From: Gavia stellata | Lineage: Eukaryota; Chordata; Aves; Gaviiformes; Gaviidae | Assembly: GCF_030936135.1 (NCBI RefSeq) | Contig: NC_082619.1 | Span: 1,491,208 to 1,555,207 of the forward strand | Direction of reading: 5' to 3' | Length of the DNA: 64,000 bases | Part shown: piece after piece, positions 48,901 to 64,000 of the stretch | How positions within the stretch are numbered: the stretch's first letter is position 1 | Layout of the letters: the number at the start of each line of letters is the position of its first letter | Position numbers and translations under genes: made by a program | Notes under the pieces: generated by a model | Databases searched by the model: none | The model's input: the letters and a program-made list of their open reading frames with translations, nothing else | Told to the model about the DNA's origin: nothing

Positions 48901-51900
48901 TACATGAAATATGCTGCTCTTTGGTAGGCCTCCATATGCCTTTGACATGAGTAAAATGGTCTTTAGTGAAAGCAAACCCAGCGTTTGACCTCATTAGCTG
49001 TTCCCCAATACAGCGAAGCAAGAGAGTGTTTCTTCCATTTCGTGCGAAGAACCTCTACATCCGAAATAGTCATGGTTGGGCCTCACTGGAGCAAACTGCC
49101 TCCCTCCTGCTGTTGGAAAACATCTTTTTTTCATTTCTCAGGCCAGTTGTTGCTGAAATACATCCTCAAGCCGCTGATTTCTTACCCATCTCTTCAGCCA
49201 TTCACGGAGGAACAGTCAGACATGTTCATCCTACGTTTTAAGTCCAAGGAGCCTAACTTGGATCATTCCTCGCCTGTGGAGGTTTTTGACAAGATCAAGC
49301 TTGTTTTTGAAGTGCTCCACAAGTATCTGCTGGGTAGGTAGTTTCTCCATTTTGGAATTAGACTGAGTTCAGTACCTTGTTCATGTAACTGGGGTGGAAG
49401 CTTTCTAGAATATCTGGTTGTTAAGCAGTATTGAATTATGTGTAAGGTCTAAGCAACTTTTAACGTTAACTTGCTGTGCTGTGCTCTTGGACAGCTTGGC
49501 ACCTTGTCAAACTGGACTTAGCGGTGACCCAGTATTCACAGAGCTGGGAAAATGAAGGAGGAAAGTAAAGTATTTTGGCTCAAAGGGATCAAGGAATTAA
49601 TTTTTTGGTAAATGTTTTTTTCCTACGAACCAGTCACTGCATTGAAGATCTTTACATGCCACAGGTCTAAAAGGTGGAAGTCCTGATGCAGTCCAGGGAG
49701 TTCCCTCAGTCAGGCTGGTCACGTGTAGGATCTTCCAGTGGCTAGAAGCAGGCCTGGGCTTTGCTAGCATTTCACAAAATAAACATGCTGGGAAAGTAGG
49801 CTCAGTTTACACATAAATTCCGTTGTCTTTTGGTGGGGTGGGTGATTCCACAGGCCCAGCACATGGCCTGGGTAAGAAGAATACCTCGATTATAAGATTG
49901 TGGAACAGCTGAAAGATGCTGCTCTGACAGGAGGGACTGAATGAACTGGTGCAGGGTCTGGTCCAGGAAACAGGTGTATTAAAATCCATTTCTGATCTCT
50001 TGAATTCAGATGTGCCTCTCGAGCAGCCTGCGGAAGATAAAAAGGAGTGTAGAGTTATACTCGCAGAACTGCTAGGTGATATGATATGGGAGGAGTTATC
50101 AGACTGCCTCATTCAGAACTGTCTGGTGAATTCAATCCCAACCAATAGCAGCAAACTGGAGCAGTACGTAGAGGTAGGTCTCAAAACCTTTCAGATCCAT
50201 GTTGTGGAAATGCCTGATGGCCAGCTTCAACAAAAAGCTCTGTTTTGCTAATCTAGAACTGTGTATTTCTCTCAGCTAAGCTGTGGCTTGTTTTTCCCAT
50301 CTTATAAAGTGTGCAAGGTTTCTGATCCGTGGAACTCAGGCCATATTTAGCTAGGACCTCAGACTTTCAGGGTGTGTGATGTAAGGCCCTTGTCTGAGCC
50401 TCTTACAGAGGCTGAAGATGATGATGTAGCAGTGCTGCTTGCCCAGCTGGCTTCCTGGGGACTGATTGCTCTGTTTGTATTTGTTGTTAATGATCACAGG
50501 AGTTTCTTGCATAGGCCACTTTTTTTTTTTTAAAACTACATACATAAACCAGAACTTACTGCTAGGGAAGAATGCCAAAAGCTCCTTTTCCTGGAGAGGG
50601 GGCTGTTTCAAACAGAAGCAGTTGTAGAGTAAACCTCCCAGTCCCTTTGCCCCAGGTAGCCCACAGTAATGAAATTTGATCATCTTGCTCCTCTGGTTTT
50701 TGAATTAGGTTACCAGCACAGACAGGGGGAACAGACCTGCAGTTCAAACACCGTATTATTGTGCGATCATGGCCCCCAGCTGAGTTAGCTTTTTCCAAAA
50801 GACTGCTGAAAAGCTGTTGGATGGTTAGCACCCTCTAAAACCTAGTTTCTTCCTTTGCTTTCAGCTGAGTGGAAGAGTTTATACCCAACTTTAACTTTAT
50901 TCTTTGATTTTAGGAAACCATGTTAACCTAGAATACATGTCTGCTCTTGTCAGGTGATTAAATCCACAGAGGAATTTGAAAAAGCCTTGAAGAGCATGCA
51001 GTTTTTGAAAGGAGACACCACCGATTTACTGAAATACGCCCGTAATGTCAATTCCCATTTTGCTAACAAGAAGTGCCAGGATGTGATTGTGGCAGCCAGA
51101 AACCTGATGACCTCCGAAATACACAATACTGTAAAGGTGACTATTGATGCAATACACTGATTTTCTACGTGGAAAAATAGCTTAGCTCTTGAAGAAGGCT
51201 TGCCTAGAACAGTTGAGTCCTTTTTTTGTGGAACACTGAGTACTCTTGATTATTTGGGGATCTTGGCAAACAGTTTCAAAGCCTTTTCTAATGGTGCTCA
51301 AGTGGGTTATTTCACTAACAAGATGTTTCTTAAAATACTTGAAGTTTGCTTGCATAGGCTTTTCTGACTAGTGTCACAAGCGTAAGAAAAATTAGAGGAT
51401 TACTTACAGAGTTGCTTCTAGGCACGCAAGTGCTATGTAGATTGTTTGGTGGTCTGCTGTGTTGTTCATAAGCCAGGAGACTTCCAGCAGTCTGAGGGGC
51501 CTTCTGCAGCCTTGTGTTTATCTTGAGTCTTAAATCTGTCATTCAACGTTTTGTAGCCTTGTGCAGTCTCCTTTCTGTGGGCTCTAAATTATATTATACC
51601 TCTCTCTCTCGTTTTCCCTTAGATCACACCTGATTCCTGCGTAGCCCTACCAAGGCTTCCTGATCCTGGGGCAGGGGATCACTTAAAAATGCAAAAAACT
51701 TCTAAACTTCTGCATAACGACATGGTGAATTTGGAGAACGAGACTAAACTGAGCCAGTACACGTTTTCTCTGCCCACGTGCCGCATCAGTTCATCAGTGG
51801 AGAAACTGATGGAGCTGGCTTATCAGACGCTTTTGGAGGCTACAGCCAGCACAGATCAGTGGTAAGAATTATGTATCAGCGGGTAACTCTTGGGTGTCAG

Positions 51901-54900
51901 ATACTCACTGCCTTTGGCAACACCAAGCATCTGTTAATAGATTAAAAGAACTTTAAAAGAACAAAAGATGCTTTAAATTAGAATCAGTCATTAAAATTAC
52001 TCCCTGCGTTCGTGTAGTAGACTGTACAGCAGGAACAGCTGCGGACTATGTTCCTTGCAACACCTACGTTAAGCTGCCTTTCGGACTGATGTTTTCAGGA
52101 AACGTTCAGGTGCACTTTATTGTATTTTAGCTGTTAAGGCAGTGACAACATGGTAAACTCCCTAGTGTGCACAACATAGTTCATGGCTTCAGTCTTTTAG
52201 CTAGGAGAAATGCTACTGCAGCGTTCACTTCTATCTTTTATCGTACGTTACCTGTCAGTTGTTTAGAAAAATCAAAACCGTCTTTTTTTTACAAATCAAA
52301 TGGTAAGTGATGGCACCTGTTCTGAGACTAGTTCGTGCTTTCTGTGCCTGGTGAAAGCAAAGAACTCCAGCTCTGCATCTGACAGGGCTCTTCAGAGAAA
52401 ACAATTAAACATTTTGAGGAACCACATACAGTCTGCTTTAAAAACTGGAGGCCACAACCCTGAAGAAGGAGAGTTGCCTGGGTACTGAATGCCCTTCAGT
52501 GTACCTGGTAGGGACAGGGCTGACTGTTTACGCACACCTGGTGGGGGAAAGGACACTGTCCCCTTTGTTCCTGGGGTTTCATATATCTCCCTTCTGACAG
52601 GTGGTCTGAAGCCTGTCTTTTCCATACTGAACTTACAAGGTCATCACAGCTTTTGTGAGAAGCCTTTGTGAATTTTCCAGAATGTTGCCTTTGTTGACAT
52701 CACCGTAATTGATCCTGACAATCTACCCCTTGTGCCAGTACTTCACTGATAAAACCTTGTTTTGGAGAAGCTTGAGGGTCACTTGTGAACAAGATGTGAA
52801 TTTCACTGACAAACTAACATGAACCTTATTTTCCTTGTAGCTGTATACAGCTCTTCTACTCCGTGCGGAATATATTCCAGCTGTTCTATGATGTAGTGCC
52901 AACATACCACAAGTAAGCGTGTGCGTGTGTGTGTGTTTTTACCTAGGGCCTGTTTTGGAGCGAGAACAATGCTATTGGAACAGCCCCCCTTGTCCCCACT
53001 TCGTCCACCACAGCCAGAGATTACTAAGGGCTTCCTCCAGCGGAAAGAAGCTAGTACTCTTAATATATCATTAAATCATACCTGCTGCAAAGTAGGTGCT
53101 TGAGAGTTTCTGAGTTGGCAGTCTTATGACCAAGGAGATAGTTGCAGTTCTTGTAACAGTTGTGTTTGAATCCAGCCATGTAACTTTGACTCCAGGTCCG
53201 ATGCAGACATTTTTCATGATGTTTTCCCTGTAAAAAAGAGCAGCAATGAAGACTGAAAGTGTACAATTCTGTCAGAGAACACTGGGGTATTACAGAAAAG
53301 GACTTCTCTCTCTTTTCCTCACCATCATGCTATGACAAAGTATCTTCCTGTTTGAAAGTCTGTTGCTAGAATCAATGTGGATATAACACACGGTTCGAAG
53401 GCCAAAGTGCCATTTCAATAGCCATGAAACTCCTTTCCTGTAAGCTCTTGTGTGGATGTGACAGGAAGTTAAATGCTTTTATTCTGACTGATATCTTCAT
53501 CAGGCATTGCGCACAGTTAGTTACTTGCAACATCTGGCTGAGACAGACAGTGAGGTTCTCTCAGGTAGGCATGACAATTTTTTTAATCAGAGCCAGGTCT
53601 AAATAAATATGTTTCTCCCTTTTCTCTTCCTCCTTCCTGGGACAGAGAGAACCTTCAGAAATTACCCCAGCTGGCAGCCATTCACCACAACAACTGCATG
53701 TTTATCGCTCACCACTTGCTCACCCTGGGACACCAGTTCCGATACCGCCTGACTAACATCCTGTGCGATGGAGCAGCTACTTTTGTAGATCTGGTACCTG
53801 GTTTTAGGAGACTTGGTAATTTTACCTTTCAGTATCGAAATGTATTGATTGATGACATGGTGATTAGTCCTGACATTGATTGCTGAATGATTTAATGTAA
53901 GTGTGGCTACTGACTCGAGCAGCGGATTGTTATTTAAGAGTTTTGGACAAGTAGCAAAGACATTTTCTAGATTGGGAAGTCTGACAAAGTGTTATGACTC
54001 TAAGCAAGATGGCCGTTTAGGTCTTGATGTTTTTAAACCCAACTCTTCTTGTCCAGCGCATAGTTCCAAGAACAGTTCATCATCCAGCGAGATGTTGCAG
54101 CACTCATATCTTTGGGAACTGCTACTCAGTCCTCTGATGTTTTTCTTTAGCTTATTCTATGGAAGCAAGTTTGAGATAAGTTTGTATGAGCCTGATAGGA
54201 GCCTGCAATCCATAGTTAATTCTGCTACTCGGCTCATTTTCAAAAGCGTTGTAGCAATGCAAGCTGCCTGAGAGCTTACCGAATATGTGACTAGGCCTGG
54301 TAAAATTGGCTCTGTGAGACTGCTTAGAGACTGGAAATTCCTTCAAAAATAAAACATTATAGAAAGTTCATTATTCAGCACTTACAGTCTCTAAATTGGC
54401 AGAGCAAATTTAATAATTGCTTAATTGCTTCTCTCTGCTTGTTTTTGCTCCTAAAGGAATGGAGTGTTTTCTGGCCCAGATGCGAGTGCAGAAAGGAGAA
54501 ATCCTGGAGAGGCTGTCAAGTGCCAGGAACTTTTCTAATATGGATGATGAGGAAAATTACTGTGCAGCAAACAAAGCAATAAGGCAGGTAAGCAAGGCAA
54601 TCAAAGCCAAATATCCCATTGTCTGCAGATGTTGTCCTTGGGAAGGTACAGTGTGTAACCTCAGTCCTGAGAACTGTGCAGTGTTTCAGCAGAGTGGAAC
54701 TTTTCAAAACAACGATTTTCTGGCATGATTTTTTTTCCCCTGGGCTGTGCCTTTTTGTAAAATTGAAGCATACCGAGTTCAGTTCCTCTTGCTCCAAGTT
54801 GAAACGAAAAGCTTCTTAATCGTGAACTTTTCTTTATAGTGTATTTATAATGTTTTAAATTTTTCAGGGAAAAGATTTGTCACACTTTTGATGATCCTTA

Positions 54901-57600
54901 ACACAAGCTGAAAATGTTCCATTTTTTCCCCAGGAATGTCTTGTCTATGCAATAGCAGGATACTTCAGTGCCTTTTGCTTCTTTCAAACTGGTTTCTAAC
55001 TATGTGTAGTCGCCTTATCATTTGGTGCTTCTCAATATTTTTTGTTAACATGCAGATAACACATAGCTATTGTCTTCCAGGTATTGCATCAGTTGAAAAG
55101 ACTGGGAAAAGTCTGGCAAGACGTCCTTCCCGTGAACGTATACTGCAAGGCTATGGGGACTTTACTGAACACAGCTCTCACAGAGATTGTCACTAGGATT
55201 GCTGGCCTAGAGGTAACTGCATGAGGTGGACAGGCCAGGTATAGGGTGGTGTGAACAGCTAGCATTTGTCACCTCTAGAAATTCTTACCAAGATCAGGTT
55301 TCAGGGGAACAGTTATCTTTCACAGAAGTTATAATTGTGGTCCTGTCTATGAGAAATGTTCAAGATACCAATAACTCACATCCAGTTGAGACCGTATATA
55401 CTCCTACAGCAATACCATGACTCTATAGTCAAGGGGACAGTCAGGGAAATGGCCGTAATTTCACCTTAATCTGATTTTAGGTGTGTCACTCCTACTATAA
55501 ACATTCCTGTGAATCAATTTCTTTGTTCAGGGCACAGGAGTTAACTGTTGTTTCAAACTCCATCTATTCTGATGCATTTTCAATCTGTGCATCTCTAATG
55601 AACCCCTCCATCCTATCTAGGCACCAGATGCCAAAATACCTGTGGCATTTCAAACTGAAGTTCTTACCTGTTTAAATCTCCATTTGACTCCCAGTACTGT
55701 GTTTAAGCGATTGTCAGGCTGTGTTGGGTCAAGTACAACTATCCCATTACATTTCTTAGAGTACAACTATCCTATTGCATTTCCTAATTAAAATGTTTTC
55801 TCAGCAAATGATAGAAATACGTTACTGCATCTGTTCCAGATGTAGACTACATCCAAAGAGCCTTCCCACTGTGCATTAGGCCAGGAAGTCCTCTTTTCCT
55901 GTAACAGCTAGTTTACGGGACACTTGCTCAGGCTGTGCCTGCCAAAAAGCTTGGCTTTCATCATTGGGCTGGCAATGCCCGAGCAATTTCCTCATAAGCT
56001 GTTCAGACCCTCATCGTAACACCTCTGCTTCACAGCAAAATGCTTGCTATTCCACTAAGTTACACTGTTTAGAAGCACAACTGTTGTTCTGAGGCAATTG
56101 CTGAAATAGCTATTGATGAAATAAGTTATGTTAGCTTGAGAATGCCGAACGTGATCTAAACCACTGCTTTCACCTTCACACAGAGCCACTTTTTTTTCAT
56201 TTCACTTACTGCTTGGCACTCCAAAAATATACTTAACTGCTCCCCTGTTAACATTCGTTCCATTCTAGGATATCTCTGCAGAAGATGCAGATAGGTTGTA
56301 CTCCCTCTGTAGGACCATGGTGGAGGAAGGACCCCAAGTTTTCACCCCACTACCTGAAGACGACAAAAATAAGAAATACCAAGAGGAAGTTCCAGTCTAT
56401 GTGCAGAAATGGATGACATTCAAAGAGCTGATGATCATCTTGCAAGCCAACCTCCAAGAAATAGTAGATCAGTAGGTGTCTTCCTTTCTTCCCTTTCAGT
56501 TGGTTCTTCACCCCAGTAACAGGGGGCTGGGAAGCGGTCTGACATCAGCAGGGCACTGCACTCCCGGGCACTCTGTTCAGACGCAAGGCAATCACCGTTA
56601 GCATGGCTCAGATAACTGCTCCTGAGGCTGTTTCTTGGTGGGGCGCTTATAGTCCCTTTCAAGCTTGCTCGTATATTCGGCTGCCTCCTGCAAAGGAAGA
56701 GGCAATGGTAAAAAACCAAATGCCACGGGAGAGCCACCCACAGAGGGATTGTGCATCCCCCTTGGCTTCTTTAAGTTCAGAAGTATTTCACAGTAAGCAG
56801 CCTAGCATTTTACCTGCTGCTTTTGATGTTAGCTATGCCTTGCTGCTGCAGTCGTTCCACATGATTGGTCTCTGCTTTTTAGATGCTGTTTCTTGATTCT
56901 TTTAACTTGCAAGGGGGATTCATCTGAATTCTTTGTGAGGATTTGCATAATTACTTCTGTTACTTCAGTTGGCACGAGTTGTCAGAAGCTAGACATTCCC
57001 TGTTCACAGCTGCCTCACACATATGTCTGAATGGCAAGAAAACATGTTGTCCTCCACAGCCTAAACTGAAAAGGTACCAGCCGTGGAGAAAGCACATAGG
57101 GAAGGCAGTTCCTCTTCTGTGCCCTGCTCGTTGCAGGAACCGTGTTAGACACCAAAGGTTCCCAACTCTACTTCCACCTGGGCGTAAACCACTTTTTCTT
57201 TTCTGTTTGGGAGGTGAATGGGAATTTTGCAGACAGGCTTTAGGCTTATTTTGGAGGAGGAAAAGGTACTGTTTGTAACAAGTGCAAAAGTCACCTCACA
57301 ACCTGTTGCTTTATATGCCTAGCTAAACAATTCTGGACTCAAGTTACATACAGCTAATAGGCTGCTAACTGGATTTGTTTTGCCTTCAGACTTACTACTG
57401 TAACGAGTGCTCGGAAGGCTTGTTTTAACATGATGTTTCTGTGCAGTTGGGTAAATAAAGATCTTTTTCTCCCATGTAGGTGGGCGGATGGGAAGGGGCC
57501 TCTTGCAGCTGAATTCTCTGCAGCCGAAGTGAAGAGTCTGATCCGAGCCTTGTTCCAGAACACAGAAAGAAGAGCAGCAGCGCTGGCCAAAATTAAGTAA
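45514..57600 (+). CDS. ZW10: Centromere/kinetochore protein ZW10, 16 coding exons
   Basis: Exons are 45514-45630, 45946-46080, 46665-46766, 46955-47032, 47158-47317, 48289-48438, 49142-49333, 50010-50173, 50954-51136, 51623-51861, 52841-52912, 53646-53815, 54457-54587, 55081-55212, 56269-56471 and 57480-57600, giving 782 aa (human 779). ZW10 is part of the RZZ complex that recruits dynein and Mad1-Mad2 to kinetochores, and of the NRZ tether for Golgi-to-ER vesicles. Matches to human run the whole length, for example [85 protein letters not shown] and the end [18 protein letters not shown]. Codon phase is continuous. Intron 1 has a GC donor (AAG/GCAGGG); the others are GT-AG. Exon 10 has a less conserved linker, as in the family. 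Confidence 0.97.
52919..52938 (+). repeat. (GT)n microsatellite in ZW10 intron 11
   Basis: A short GT run with one GC interruption starts seven bases after the end of exon 11. Confidence 0.85.
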
Positions 57601-59393
57601 CTCTGTGTTTACTCCTACATGTTGCACCTTCTGACAAAGCAAGAGCAAACTGAGTCTTTCAAATACTTTTGGATTTGACCCTTCTTATTTGTACTGGTAT
57701 AAAAAAAAGCTTAGCATTAGGTAAGTGCTTCCTGGAGGCTTGACTGAGGGAGAAGAAACATTTCCTATCTCAGTGTTTGTAGGGCAAAGACGATGGCTCT
57801 GTGAGTCTGGGACCAGAAAAACCAAAGGCGGGTAACACACAGACACTAACTGCTTGTGCTCCATCTGCCAGGCAGGCAGAGTTTGGGCCTGAAAATTCAA
57901 TCACCTGCCGTGCTCCCCAGGGGTGTTCTGCCCAGATCCAAGTTTTCCTTCAGGAGCTGGTGGGTGTACAGTCCTGGTGAAGAGGAGATGCTTTCTGTGA
58001 TGTTTGCTCATTTCCATTCTCTAGGATTTCATCTTCCTGTTAAGCCCAGCATGAGGAAATAAATCAAATCTTGTATTCGACATCTCTGTGAGAACAGGCA
58101 CTGCTGTTAGGTGGGCCTCTCCTGCAAGGCACTATAATGTCATCTCAAGCTTGCTTGCTTAAGGGTCTTGTAGAGGGATTTTTATTTCTCAACAGCGTAT
58201 CTTACCTATGCAGTTTTACATCAAGGGGTGTGTAGCCCCTTTGTGTCTTCCCTCTTCTGTCCCTGCAAATTACATACGAAATCCACAGACTTTGATAGCT
58301 TTTGATATCCTTCCAAGAATGCTGAAGTGCCAAATTTTGCCCTTTCCCATCTCAGGTTTCCCCAAAGACCAGACCTGAAGAGAGTGGAAAATTTAGGGGG
58401 GGTGGGGGAGGAGGAGATCCTGTTCTGAGTGAACTGTTTATCAAGTCACAGGGTTTTGCACAAGTGGCAAAATTCCTCACGGCTTTAGTACTCATGGAAA
58501 ATGTCTTAAAACTGACTTTGAATTTTTCAATCTCACTTTGCCAACTGCAGAAGCCAGTTCAGCTCCTTCCTTTACCTTTTTGCTGTGTGTGCACTAGGTG
58601 GCTCTGGCATCTGTTGTCTTTCTAGTAGTAAATTTCCTGTCCTTTAAGAATAAACGTAAATGAATATAAAAAGGGAATGAAGTGCGGACTCCTAGCATTA
58701 TCTTTTAAGTTACAAAAGGCTATGTTTGAGACTTTGAGAAATGTACATTTCTTTTAATTTAAAAGCTCACCAAGAGCGTTCATTAAAACATAGCCCAGGG
58801 GCCGAGATGTGCCAGTTGCTGCCCACGTGGAACAAAGTATTTCCTACTATGTAGTGCTTACAACCTGCTTACAAAAGTTTCGATCGTAGAACTTAATGCT
58901 TTCATGTGTTACCTACTGTTGTATCCATTTTGTTTGCACTTTTGTCTGATTTCTGTTCACGTTTCCAAGCGTTTGTGCAGGGCCTGACCCACAGCTGGCT
59001 TTCACATTGCACCCGAGTCATTGCAGAACCAAACAGCCGTTCTGCCTGCTGGGTCGGCTGAGAACAGCCATGGCGGGTGGGGAGGAGACCCTTCTGTCTC
59101 TGGCTTTAACTGGCATAGGGAGGGGAAAATGCTGTCAAATTGGCAGTTAGACTGAGTCCAGCATGTGGGAATGCAGCGAGGAAGGGAGATACTGAAGCAA
59201 GATCTGACTGCCACTTAAAACTCTGGCTTTCTTTTCTTCCCCTCCAAGTAATTTATCTGAAGGCTGAGGGTGTTCCTGTAGCACTTGTATCTCATGGGAT
59301 CCCCTGCCTCTTTACACATAGCAATCCAAAAAACCGCGTATTTTGAAAAACACCACTTTTCCCATGTTCACAGAAATGTAATTTGCTATTTTC
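57601..59393 (+). other. ZW10: ZW10 3' UTR region
   Basis: Non-coding sequence follows the ZW10 stop. AATAAA also occurs at 58059 and 58650, so alternative shorter ends are possible. No other gene was recognised. Confidence 0.5.
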
Positions 59394-59402
59394 TTTAATA
59401 AA
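59394..59402. terminator. Overlapping opposed poly(A) signals, ZW10 and TMPRSS5
   Basis: The nine bases TTTAATAAA read AATAAA on the plus strand (59397-59402, for ZW10) and ATTAAA on the minus strand (59399-59394, 183 nt past the TMPRSS5 stop). Both convergent genes could end here. Confidence 0.5.
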
Positions 59403-59581
59403 CTATTTATACTGAGCATATTTTCTAGTGTTGTCTGGAGATTTAGGGTTATAGTAACAGCCTATGAATTAGTCCTGCACCATTCTCCACTTACTACACG
59501 GACAGGGCAAAGTGTGAAGTCTCTCGTGAAGTCTCTCCTTGCCTTGTTTCTAGTAGATCTAGTCAGAAAGAAAAAAAGGAA

Positions 59582-63910
<4,329 letters not shown>

Positions 63911-64000
63911 TTCTAGGACTCAGCCCATCCTTTCTCCCCAATGCCAGGAGGAGGTGACCTAAGGCCATGAATTCTGCGGGAGGTGAAGACTGGGAGGGCC

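Noticed and set aside
53698-53886. Alternative ZW10 end by reading past exon 12 into intron 12
   Set aside because: The donor G/GTAATT at 53815 restores phase to a strongly conserved exon 13, so the read-through frame is most likely only intron sequence.

Overview
The window is vertebrate genomic DNA, almost certainly from a bird. All genes are split by short GT-AG introns. Their proteins are orthologues of a mammalian 11q23 gene set. Two CR1 LINE 3' ends and a solo LTR of a type familiar from avian genomes are present. CpG-rich first exons and compact introns suit a microchromosome; the chicken counterpart should be chromosome 24. The proteins are close to chicken ones but are not chicken. 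Eight protein-coding genes were rebuilt exon by exon, by matching splice sites, codon phase and family similarity.

Layout, left to right. (1) Four minus-strand genes for type I membrane proteins with one V-type Ig domain: SCN2B (138-4094), JAML (6554-10627), MPZL3 (15745-22475) and MPZL2 (24749-29206). SCN2B, MPZL3 and MPZL2 share Ig exons of identical length (167 and 211 bp), so they look like descendants of one duplicated ancestor. (2) A T-cell receptor signalling block: CD3E on the plus strand (32308-37035) and the avian CD3 gamma/delta gene on the minus strand (41473-44456), tail to tail around a 4.4-kb gene-free interval. MPZL2 and CD3E are head to head. (3) The kinetochore and vesicle-tethering gene ZW10 on the plus strand (45514-57600), head to head with CD3 gamma/delta across an 18-bp-period Pro-coding minisatellite. 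(4) The type II membrane serine protease gene TMPRSS5 on the minus strand (59582-63910), tail to tail with ZW10; its 5' end may continue beyond the right edge.

Functionally, CD3E and CD3 gamma/delta are partners in the T-cell receptor complex. Both keep the extracellular CxxC, a membrane aspartate and an ITAM. JAML, MPZL2 and MPZL3 are adhesion proteins, SCN2B is a sodium-channel beta subunit, and ZW10 and TMPRSS5 are unrelated neighbours. All eight reconstructions stay open and come close to the known family lengths: 215, 293, 235, 212, 181, 174, 782 and 473 aa.

I found no new multi-gene system. The most notable points are a tandemly duplicated CD3E micro-exon, a one-Ig-domain JAML, an in-frame minisatellite upstream of ZW10, a GC-AG first intron in ZW10 that is itself open in frame, a same-sense solo LTR in MPZL2 intron 1, and overlapping opposed poly(A) signals between ZW10 and TMPRSS5. 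All splice models are inferred from genomic sequence alone.
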